Below, piece after piece: positions 1-6,185 of a stretch of DNA of 64,000 bases. The position numbers and the translations under genes were made by a program. Position 1 is the first letter of the stretch; each line of letters begins with the position of its first letter. A model generated the notes under the pieces. The model did no database searches, was not told the DNA's origin, and saw nothing but the letters and a program-made list of their open reading frames with translations. This DNA is from Arthrobacter citreus (GTDB lineage Bacteria; Bacillota; Bacilli; Bacillales; Bacillaceae_G): assembly GCA_013200995.1 (NCBI GenBank), contig CP053688.1, forward strand, positions 868,001-932,000, given 5' to 3'.

Positions 1-45
1 ATGGCAGCTCCGCCTAGTGAGCGCAAAAAAGAGACGATGTCCTAG

Positions 46-258
46 TTATTGGGCACCGTCTTTCTTTATTTCTAACAGATCGTTTATATCACACTCTAAA
101 GCAATACAAAGTTTTTCTAAAGTATCCCATTTAATGCCATCAGTATCTTCATTATACAATTTCGTGATGCCGTTTCTATGCAATCCTGTCAACTTTGCCA
201 CATCCGAAATCTTCATTTTTCTTTCACCCATTAAACGCGATAAATGCACTTTAATCAT
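46..258 (-). CDS. XRE/Cro-type HTH repressor
   Basis: The 70-residue protein is a single Cro/C1-type helix-turn-helix domain: residues about 16-40 carry the ISDVAKLTGLHRNGITKLY pattern typical of small XRE regulators (YozG-like length). It should bind DNA as a dimer and control the divergent promoters at 282-347. The start ATG at 258 has a strong GGAGGTG site about 8 bases upstream. By position it is the candidate repressor of the phage-like element. It is read divergently from the early genes that begin at 479, as in a lysogeny switch. It has no peptidase or sensor domain, so induction must come through another factor. Confidence 0.85.
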   Translation of the reverse strand: MIKVHLSRLMGERKMKISDVAKLTGLHRNGITKLYNEDTDGIKWDTLEKLCIALECDINDLLEIKKDGAQ

Positions 259-281
259 CTTTTACACCTCCTAATAAGTAT

Positions 282-310
282 ATTGTACACTGCAATGAAT
301 ATTTTTTCAA
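282..310 (-). promoter_or_regulatory. Promoter of the XRE repressor
   Basis: On the minus strand TTGAAA (305-310) and TACAAT (282-287) are separated by 17 bases. The RBS and ATG of the repressor follow directly. An imperfect ATTG-N7-CAAT repeat (282-296) covers the -10 and could be an autoregulatory operator. Confidence 0.6.
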
Positions 311-318
311 TATTAGTG

Positions 319-347
319 TTGACAATGCATATTGTAGGTTGTATTAT
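319..347 (+). promoter_or_regulatory. Early promoter with operator over the -35
   Basis: TTGACA (319-324), a 17-base spacer and TATTAT (342-347) form a near-consensus vegetative promoter reading into the small early genes. The sequence ACAAT-GCAT-ATTGT (322-335) overlaps the -35 and is a likely operator for the adjacent XRE protein. Its ATTGT/ACAAT arms resemble the imperfect site at 282-296. Confidence 0.65.
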
Positions 348-478
348 TGAGTTAAGAAATTAACACTGCAGTATGCAAAAAGTTCATCGTAGCATTCAAA
401 AAGTATATCGTAATAATCTGAAACGGGGGCGAAAAAATGTTCGAATGGATCAGTTATGAAGAAACGGAGGAAATTGAA

Positions 479-811
479 ATGCCATTAAAAAAAGTTAATG
501 TAACATTTAAGGGTAAAGATTTTACAAGCGGCGAAGGCTGGTCGGAAAAAGTAGAAGCATTCCTTATCGCACCTCACATTTTACTTCAAGTATACGAAAA
601 CAGCAGCGAGTTCGTCTTCCGTGTTTTAGACGAGAAATTAATTAGTAATCAAGATGAGATTGTTATCGATGATGAGACCTACGATCAGTACATAAAAACG
701 GTAGCAGGTTCAATCGACGGTATGGATATCGATTTTATTGAAGAGAATCAGGAACTTTTAATAAGCGATACTTTCGTAAAAGCAATTGAAGCGTTAGCAA
801 ATAAAAACTAA
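479..811 (+). CDS. Small phage-element protein of unknown function (family member 1)
   Basis: No recognised domain. The product is acidic, soluble and about 110 residues. The frame is open from an ATG at 437, but the ATG at 479 is preferred: it has a CGGAGGA site 8 bases upstream, and it makes the N-terminus (MPLKKVNVTF) line up with the starts of the next two genes (MKKVTVEY and MERYLVTVKY). It is the first gene after the early promoter. The three consecutive genes seem to be diverged relatives, each beginning with a short VTV-type beta strand. Function unknown; an early regulatory or anti-host role would be speculation. Confidence 0.6.
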   Translation: MPLKKVNVTFKGKDFTSGEGWSEKVEAFLIAPHILLQVYENSSEFVFRVLDEKLISNQDEIVIDDETYDQYIKTVAGSIDGMDIDFIEENQELLISDTFVKAIEALANKN

Positions 812-831
812 TTTATTAGGAGGCAATAGGG

Positions 832-1083
832 ATGAAAAAAGTAACGGTTGAGTACAAATTTAAAAATGAAATTGGCGATGACTACACAAACATAGGTATC
901 CTTTTTCCAAATAACAAAGTGCTAGTCGCGGATGAAAACGGAGCAGTCGAAATTTACAACGCTTATCAGCATCCGACTAAGCATCCCGAATATGTTTACG
1001 TTGATTCAGATAACGACAGCAAGGATTTAACTGCAGACAGTCCGGAATTTATTATCAATCTTATCTTATCGGGAGGTATGTAA
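832..1083 (+). CDS. Small phage-element protein of unknown function (family member 2)
   Basis: An 83-residue acidic protein with a good RBS (TTAGGAGG) before its ATG. It resembles the following gene: both have a VTVxY start, then a G(I/V)L(F/L)PN(N/S)(K/R)V motif near residues 22-31 and an acidic C-terminal half. No known domain is recognised. It lies 20 bases after the preceding gene and 2 bases before the next, so the three are probably co-transcribed from the promoter at 319-347. Confidence 0.6.
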   Translation: MKKVTVEYKFKNEIGDDYTNIGILFPNNKVLVADENGAVEIYNAYQHPTKHPEYVYVDSDNDSKDLTADSPEFIINLILSGGM

Positions 1084-1085
1084 TA

Positions 1086-1325
1086 ATGGAAAGATACTTA
1101 GTGACGGTAAAGTATATTTATGAAGGCAAGCAATTTGACAGCGAAAACGAGCCAGGCGTCTTACTTCCGAATAGTCGAGTATTTGTTACGCGTGAGAGCT
1201 TAGCTATATACGATTATACTCCGACAAGTGAACCGAATGTAGTAGTCGTTAATTTGGACGCAGGATATAACGATTATTACAACGAAGATGACGATAATTT
1301 TCTTGCAAATCTGACATTAATGTAA
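1086..1325 (+). CDS. Small phage-element protein of unknown function (family member 3)
   Basis: A 79-residue acidic protein, paralogous in outline to the preceding gene (shared GVLLPNSRV-type motif). Its ATG overlaps the region just after the previous stop, with the RBS inside the end of the previous gene (GGGAGG). The C-terminus is rich in Asp, Asn and Tyr. No function can be assigned. It is the last of the three-gene group and is followed by a terminator at 1452-1500. Confidence 0.6.
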   Translation: MERYLVTVKYIYEGKQFDSENEPGVLLPNSRVFVTRESLAIYDYTPTSEPNVVVVNLDAGYNDYYNEDDDNFLANLTLM

Positions 1326-1411
1326 GTAAGGGTACGGCAATATCCTGTTATAATAAAATGGTTGTCGGCAAACAACTAAGAACGTAGCATCACGCGGCGG
1401 CAACCGAGGTG

Positions 1412-1471
1412 GTGAAATTATTGGACGGAACGGAATATGAGTTTTACGGAGAGCTGATTCGTACTCGCTAG
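1412..1471 (+). CDS. Possible 19-residue leader peptide
   Basis: A GTG at 1412 preceded by GAGGTG opens a 19-codon frame (VKLLDGTEYEFYGELIRTR) that ends inside the stem of the terminator at 1452-1500. Translation running into a terminator is the arrangement of an attenuator leader, but length and evidence are minimal and it could be chance. Confidence 0.25.
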   Translation: MKLLDGTEYEFYGELIRTR

Positions 1472-1500
1472 GCGAGGGTATGAGTCGGCTTTTTGTTTTG
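1452..1500 (+). terminator. Rho-independent terminator after the early genes
   Basis: A long, partly G-U paired stem runs from AGCTGATTC through CTCGC, with a TAG loop, to GCGAG and GAGTCGGCT. It is followed by TTTTGTTTTG. Confidence 0.75.
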
Positions 1501-1576
1501 TTTAAAATACGAACGTATGTACGTTTTATGCGCGGATTTACTTGTTTCCGGGGTATATAAAGTAAGGGGTATTTTT

Positions 1577-1950
1577 ATGTGTCCGAAAACGATATCTAAA
1601 GTGGCATAAGTAGTAGATGTCCGAAAAAGAAAGCTCAGGCGTCATACTTTTTAGATGGATAACGTCCGAAACTCGAAAGTCATGCGACATACCTATCGAG
1701 GTAAATAAATCTGCGCAGGTTTGCTTGTAAAAACGGCATACGTAATAAGAGGTAATTTTGATGTCCTAAATCTCTAAGTCATACGGCATTAATTTTGAAG
1801 GATCAAAACCTGCGCGACTTTGCTTGCTGAGACGTCATAAAAATTAGGGGGATATTTTTGATGTCCAGAATTCATTTCGAATCTGTATAGTACTTTGAAG
1901 GTAAAATCTGCGCAGCTTTAACTTCGAAGGGATACTTATTTATAGGAGAT
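1577..1950 (+). repeat. Degenerate ~100-bp tandem repeats, non-coding
   Basis: Three units about 100 bases long contain a GTCC-(C/A)-AAA... box (GTCC at 1664, 1763, 1863) and, about 45 bases later, an (A/T)CTGCGC(A/G)-G/A-CTTT box (starting near 1708, 1808, 1906). Two further GTCCGAAAA boxes at 1581 and 1619 extend the array leftward. Several boxes end in a CATA or GGCAT-like block. No open frame with an RBS crosses the region. The array directly precedes the HTH gene at 2000, so it may be an origin, a packaging/recognition site or a control region. Function is inferred from position only. Confidence 0.6.
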
Positions 1951-1999
1951 ATTTTCCGAGTTATTGACTTCGGAGAATTTAATAAAAGGAGGAGTTCAA

Positions 2000-2470
2000 A
2001 TGGACGAAAAAAAAGTTTTGCCAAACGACAAGGCAGCGTTATTGTCTGCTAACAATTACGAAATGTACAATCTCGATTTATTACGGAAAGTATTTCCGAG
2101 GATTATTGCGGAACATGACGCACAGTTTGAACGAAAGCAACGAAAGCCGCAAATTCGAGACGCTATTACGCTTTACTTTTATTTACTTTCATATGTTGAC
2201 GGTAAGCATACAAGGTCAGACGGCACGAAAAGCGATAGGTTCGGCGCAAGTTTTCCGTCGATTGATAAAATTTCGACCGATCTTGGCATCGCAACAAAAC
2301 GTATTAAACCGCTTGCCGATATTTTAGAAGCTAACGGACTGATACGTCAAAAAATCGTATGGAATGGGAAGTGGTATTATCCATCATTCTGTCCGCGAGT
2401 GTCCGATGATGGCTACTTAGTTAATGAGAATGGCGAAAAGATAGTGCCGGATATTTCGGTATATAAGTGA
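2000..2470 (+). CDS. HTH protein, probable replication/organiser type
   Basis: The 156-residue protein has a winged-helix-like segment (about residues 82-115: FPSIDKISTDLGIATKRIKP) of the kind found in phage replisome organisers and plasmid RepA N-terminal regions. The start chosen is ATG 2000, which has AAAGGAGG seven bases upstream. An in-frame start at 1964 has no RBS. It sits between a tandem-repeat array and short iteron-like repeats at 2542-2582, which supports a DNA-binding role in replication or control. It lacks a DnaC/DnaB-loader partner next door, so a purely regulatory role is also possible. Confidence 0.55.
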   Translation: MDEKKVLPNDKAALLSANNYEMYNLDLLRKVFPRIIAEHDAQFERKQRKPQIRDAITLYFYLLSYVDGKHTRSDGTKSDRFGASFPSIDKISTDLGIATKRIKPLADILEANGLIRQKIVWNGKWYYPSFCPRVSDDGYLVNENGEKIVPDISVYK

Positions 2471-2541
2471 GATGGTCATTAGATGCCTGTTTCGATTATG
2501 TCATTAGTTATCCTTTTCCATTGTTACCTTAGATGACAATC

Positions 2542-2582
2542 TAAACATACCAAATTAAACATACCAATCTTAAACATACCAA
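2542..2582 (+). repeat. Three iteron-like direct repeats
   Basis: TAAACATACCAA occurs exactly at 2542, 2556 and 2571, with 14- and 15-base spacing. It follows the HTH gene in an AT-rich non-coding stretch (2471-2725) that also has two TTATCGA motifs. Plasmid and phage origins use iterons of this type. Here that use is inferred. Confidence 0.6.
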
Positions 2583-2725
2583 CAAAAGATGGCAATCCTT
2601 TCTTATCGAAAGAATTGCAGTCTATTATTATCGAAAATTTACTTAATAAAAGATTATCGATAAATGAAGTAATAATCGGAAGGACTTTAATAAAAAGAAA
2701 AAGATAACAAAGGAGGACATTAACC

Positions 2726-3493
2726 GTGGCAAATTTTTCTGAAGAAGTGATAAAGGCGGTTCATCAATTTTGGACCGATCACAAGGATGCACCTAGCGAA
2801 TGGAGATCGCAACTAGTCGAGAATTTTACGAAAGAGTGGGAGGATCGCGTTAATTTAAGTAAGCCGATAATGAAGCATCCAAGTCTAAGGTTGAAGTCAT
2901 ACAGGCGTTCATATTCGGTACTCGAGATTTTAACGGATTTCATTTTAGACATTAAACAAGTCGCGGAATGGAAAGAAGAGTACCCGTTATATAACGCGGA
3001 AAAGGAATATCGTACTGAACGACAGGACGAGTCGAAGATACTCTATATCGCCGACAAGGAAGAAGAATCTCGCGGATTATCTTATACAGTAAGTCAGGAG
3101 AAAATAATGAGTCGTAGCATTGAAGACATACTATTTGCGGAGTACACGGCGGAATCGGTTCCGGAACTAACGGCACTTATCTTGACCGCGAAACAACTCG
3201 AAGATATCTACGTAATCAAGTACGAGGATCCTACTCGGAACTGGAACGAAGATAACCATCTAAAGAAAAGAACAGCGACGAATATCAAGAGAGCTATCCG
3301 AAAATTGGACGTTAATAGAGTAAAAGAATGCAAGGAATGCGGCGGTGCATTTTACGCAAATGACCTTCGCCAAATTGTCTGCGATTCACAGCGCGTAAAA
3401 GAAAATGAATTGTCGATGTGCCAAATAAAATTTAAGAAAAAACGTGATGTAATTAGTCAAAAAGCTAGGAAAAATGCGGACTTAGCACGATAA
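2726..3493 (+). CDS. Unknown protein with C-terminal zinc-finger-like motif
   Basis: A 255-residue protein beginning at a GTG with a strong AAAGGAGG site. The N-terminal half is charged and helical. Residues about 200-235 hold CKECGG...C...C, a plausible zinc ribbon, followed by a basic tail rich in Lys and Arg that could contact nucleic acid. No family is recognised. It follows the iteron-like repeats and precedes a terminator at 3514-3557, so it forms a one-gene transcription unit or the end of one started upstream. Confidence 0.6.
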   Translation: MANFSEEVIKAVHQFWTDHKDAPSEWRSQLVENFTKEWEDRVNLSKPIMKHPSLRLKSYRRSYSVLEILTDFILDIKQVAEWKEEYPLYNAEKEYRTERQDESKILYIADKEEESRGLSYTVSQEKIMSRSIEDILFAEYTAESVPELTALILTAKQLEDIYVIKYEDPTRNWNEDNHLKKRTATNIKRAIRKLDVNRVKECKECGGAFYANDLRQIVCDSQRVKENELSMCQIKFKKKRDVISQKARKNADLAR

Positions 3494-3513
3494 TTTTCCA
3501 TTAATAAGTAAGA

Positions 3514-3557
3514 GAGCTCGGGTGGATAATGGCAACGTCCGAGCCACATTTTTTATA
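3514..3557 (+). terminator. Terminator
   Basis: GCTCGG (3516-3521) pairs with CCGAGC. An alternative GTGG/CCAC pairing shares the loop. It is followed by ATTTTTTAT. Confidence 0.65.
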
Positions 3558-3622
3558 CGGATTTAGTAAAGAAATTAAAAGAAAAGAAAAATATGTCAAT
3601 TTAAGTAAAGGGGGGAAAAACA

Positions 3623-3835
3623 ATGGAAAACAAGACCTTTAAGGCGATTCGATTGTACTTCGATTATACCCAATCTGAATATGCAAAGTTATTAAACTTA
3701 GATCATAGTTATATTTCGCAAATTGAAAGAGGACATAAGAGAGTACCTGAAAGAGCAAGAATCAAACTGATTAAGGAACTGAACATAACGCCTAACTTAT
3801 TATCGGAAATCAAACAAATAAATCAAACTATGTAG
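3623..3835 (+). CDS. XRE-family HTH regulator
   Basis: A 70-residue single-domain XRE regulator. The helix-turn-helix spans about residues 14-38 (TQSEYAKLLNLDHSYISQIERG), an almost textbook Cro/C1 motif with the conserved Q, S and E of the recognition region. The RBS is AAGGGGGG. The gene starts a second cluster of the phage-like element and is closely followed by the cysteine-rich protein at 3840, to which it is likely translationally coupled. Operator not identified. Confidence 0.8.
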   Translation: MENKTFKAIRLYFDYTQSEYAKLLNLDHSYISQIERGHKRVPERARIKLIKELNITPNLLSEIKQINQTM

Positions 3836-3839
3836 AGGA

Positions 3840-4244
3840 GTGAAAATCATTAATCAACGGAAAATTAAGTCGCTTCGTAGTCAGCTCGGAAGGTTAGCGA
3901 AAAATAATTGCGCATTATATTCAAACGGAAAATGTCCGACGCAACAATGCGGATTATGTATTGTAGAAATCGAAACGGATACAGTAACCGGAAATGTATG
4001 TCCGTACTTTATGCGAAACATTTTGCCGTCAGATCATGCGCTAGAAAAAGAATACTTGGAGCACTTTCCTAAAGATTACCCATTGTCACCGGTCATTCAG
4101 TACAAGAAGAAATGCGAGCGGTGTAATGACGTAATTGAAATAACGGGTAATAGAACGAAATACTGTGCTCACTGTAAGAAGGTAGCTAAACGTAATCAGA
4201 CAACGGAAAGCAAGAGAAGGACTAGGGGTATTGTCGGAAATTAG
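3840..4244 (+). CDS. Cysteine-rich (VLP-type) zinc-binding protein
   Basis: The protein (134 residues from GTG 3840) has an N-terminal cysteine cluster (C..CPTQQCGLC...C) resembling the cysteine-rich VLP family seen on mobile elements. A second zinc-ribbon-like pair CERC...CAHC lies near residues 91-113, followed by a basic tail. The start is uncertain. GAGGAG directly abuts the GTG, leaving no normal spacing, whereas an in-frame ATT at 3849 sits 8 bases after it. Use of AUU would parallel the AUA start inferred for the next gene. Function unknown; nucleic-acid binding is plausible. Confidence 0.55.
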   Translation: MKIINQRKIKSLRSQLGRLAKNNCALYSNGKCPTQQCGLCIVEIETDTVTGNVCPYFMRNILPSDHALEKEYLEHFPKDYPLSPVIQYKKKCERCNDVIEITGNRTKYCAHCKKVAKRNQTTESKRRTRGIVGN

Positions 4245-4304
4245 GCCTGCTAAAAGCCTTGATATTACTATACTTTAAGAAGCAAAAATTGAGGGGGTGC
4301 TACT

Positions 4305-4526
4305 ATAAATCGAGATTCCAATAATTACAAAATTATAGTATGCGATGGGGGAGATTATAACCCTTATCCTAACAAGAATAAAGCTGTAAAAGTTTATTTT
4401 AAAGACGGGATAACCCACATTGAAAATTTCGGACGTGATATCAGTAATAATCGAATACTTTATCTTTTGGAGATGGATAATTTTCTCCGTAAAAAACTAA
4501 GAGGAAAGTCGAGAAAGAAACAATGA
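4305..4526 (+). CDS. Small unknown protein with an apparent AUA start codon
   Basis: The frame is open from a TGA at 4290 to the stop at 4524-4526, and contains no ATG, GTG or TTG until close to its end. A strong GAGGGGGTG ribosome site (4291-4299) stands five bases before ATA at 4305, giving a 73-residue product (first residues after the start: NRDSNNYKIIVCDGGDYNPY). The stop overlaps the ATG of the next gene as ATGA, the same coupling used by neighbouring genes, which argues that the frame is translated. Codon use matches the neighbours. Function unknown. The alternative is a gene that lost its ATG by mutation. Confidence 0.6.
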   Translation: MNRDSNNYKIIVCDGGDYNPYPNKNKAVKVYFKDGITHIENFGRDISNNRILYLLEMDNFLRKKLRGKSRKKQ

Positions 4527-4948
4527 GACCTTATTTAAAAATTTCAAAACGAGAGGTAGAAAATCTTTCTATTTATTGCGCTATCTTTTTCGGATCAGAT
4601 GGTCAACCTTGCGACGCAATTTGCGGACCTTTCGAAAATGAGGAAACCTTTTTAGAAGGCGTAGAAACAATCGTCCAATACCACGGATTTTATAATTACG
4701 AAGTCGCTTCGGACATAATTCCGTTTTTACATTATTACCGAGGAATGCCAGGGATTACCGTTCACTATAAATATGAGATGTCTGAGTTCGATGACTTAGT
4801 GAATCAAGAATTGCCTTTATTGCGAGAATTACATGAGTTTCCGCCGATTATTCCTAAGCGAAGACCTTCGAAGTTTAACGCTTGGATATATCGTCTAATA
4901 AAGAAAAAAATAACTAATTTAGAGGAGATGTTTGAATATGAAATTTAA
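4523..4948 (+). CDS. Unknown phage-element protein
   Basis: A 141-residue protein with no recognised domain. It is acidic and aromatic in its middle part and basic near residues 110-130 (KRRPSKFNAWIYRLIKKK). Its ATG overlaps the stop of the preceding AUA-start frame and its own last bases overlap the start region of the next gene, so expression is probably translationally coupled along the cluster. Confidence 0.55.
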   Translation: MRPYLKISKREVENLSIYCAIFFGSDGQPCDAICGPFENEETFLEGVETIVQYHGFYNYEVASDIIPFLHYYRGMPGITVHYKYEMSEFDDLVNQELPLLRELHEFPPIIPKRRPSKFNAWIYRLIKKKITNLEEMFEYEI

Positions 4949-5489
4949 TTTTATTGATCAATTTATTGAAGAAAGAGAAAAGCGTCAAGTTAAACACGAG
5001 GAGTTAATCGTTCAAGAAGGAAAAGCTTTATCTGATTTAGAAGCTGCAAAACGAGAATTTGAACTATGTATGATGAATTCAATTGAAAATGGCAAAGACG
5101 CTACGGAAGAGTTAGATGGTTTAGAAAAAAAGATTGCTGATGCGAATAAGTCTTACGAACGATGCAAAAAAGCAACTGAAGTGTTTTCGGCATTAGCAAC
5201 AGAAAAAATTACTGCTAGTGATGTGTTCGTCGAATTTAACGAGAAATTCTATCCAGAGTATAAAGAAAAGATATTTCAACCTGCAGTGAATAAAATTGAG
5301 CAATGCAAAAAGGATTACTTCGCAGCGATGGATGAATACAACAGTGTTTTAAAGGACTTCGAATCGGAATTAAACAAGTCTCAACGAAATTTAAGTAGCT
5401 TTTACTATTATAAGCTTAATCGTTTAGAGAACGAATTGAATGTTCAACAAGCAGAAAAAATATTTATGCAACAGTGGGAGGTTAGATGA
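4938..5489 (+). CDS. Coiled-coil protein of unknown function
   Basis: The 183-residue product is highly charged and predicted almost entirely helical, with heptad-like spacing over residues about 10-75 and 110-175. It has no signal peptide or membrane segment. The start ATG 4938 is preferred over an in-frame TTG at 4932 because AGAGGAGA lies 8-10 bases upstream. It sits inside a tightly overlapping set of genes upstream of the tape-measure gene. A structural or scaffolding role is possible but unproven. Confidence 0.55.
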   Translation: MKFNFIDQFIEEREKRQVKHEELIVQEGKALSDLEAAKREFELCMMNSIENGKDATEELDGLEKKIADANKSYERCKKATEVFSALATEKITASDVFVEFNEKFYPEYKEKIFQPAVNKIEQCKKDYFAAMDEYNSVLKDFESELNKSQRNLSSFYYYKLNRLENELNVQQAEKIFMQQWEVR

Positions 5490-5782
5490 TGAATTCACAT
5501 ATTTTTCTTAATGAGATGAGAATCAAATTAAGTGATGGAAGTAGTTTTACTGAAGAGGATTTAAAAACCCTTGCAACAGCAGCTTCGAAAGTTGGGTCGA
5601 TTGAATCACGTGTAATTTTTGCGTCAGTAAAACAAAGATTCAACAGTCAACCAAAACAGGACGATAAGACTAAGCTGTTTTTAGACGGCCTTGAAAGATT
5701 AAAGGAAAATGGCGCCGTATCGGATGAAGATTACGAAACTCAAAAGAAATTAATTTTAGAAGAAGGAATAGAGGGGGCTTAA
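5486..5782 (+). CDS. SHOCT-domain protein
   Basis: A 98-residue protein whose last ~35 residues (FLDGLERLKENGAVSDEDYE...) fit the short C-terminal SHOCT domain, a two-helix module common on phage and membrane-associated bacterial proteins and thought to mediate oligomerisation. The ATG overlaps the previous stop (ATGA) with GGGAGG upstream. The stop lies within the terminator hairpin at 5771-5798, marking the end of this sub-operon. Confidence 0.65.
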   Translation: MMNSHIFLNEMRIKLSDGSSFTEEDLKTLATAASKVGSIESRVIFASVKQRFNSQPKQDDKTKLFLDGLERLKENGAVSDEDYETQKKLILEEGIEGA

Positions 5783-5798
5783 CAGCCCTCTTTTTATT
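5771..5798 (+). terminator. Terminator overlapping the SHOCT gene stop
   Basis: GAGGGGGCT pairs with AGCCCTC across a short loop that includes the TAA, and TTTTTATTT follows. Confidence 0.7.
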
Positions 5799-5819
5799 TA
5801 TATAAAGGGGGATAAAGAA

Positions 5820-6185
5820 ATGGAAGAATTAAACGCAAAATTCAGAGCCAGGAGTCAGCGCTTGGTCGAGCTCAGCATTGCTGCGAATCATATCGTGAAT
5901 AAGGGTTTAAGTAAAACGGGAAGAGTTTCAACGAACTTGATAAGAGGATTGGAGGATTTTAAGCTATCCTTAGATGCCATGCGAGACGATCCAAGGTATA
6001 AAAGTATTGCTCAACTAAATATCGAGTTTGTTAACGAGGTTGTTTCATTTGCGAAAGCAATTAACGCAGGAAACACGGAGATAGCCGAGGATCATTTACG
6101 GAATTCAGTCGATTTGCACCAAAAGAGCGACGACCTTATTAACGCTTTAGTGGACGAGATGGACGAAGGAAGTGAAGTAGTATGA
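5820..6185 (+). CDS. Unknown protein upstream of tape measure
   Basis: A 121-residue, mostly helical soluble protein with a strong AAAGGGGG site. It overlaps the tape-measure start by ATGA. In tailed phages the gene just upstream of the tape measure is often the tail assembly chaperone, but this product is not recognisable as one, and no frameshift site was noticed. Confidence 0.5.
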   Translation: MEELNAKFRARSQRLVELSIAANHIVNKGLSKTGRVSTNLIRGLEDFKLSLDAMRDDPRYKSIAQLNIEFVNEVVSFAKAINAGNTEIAEDHLRNSVDLHQKSDDLINALVDEMDEGSEVV

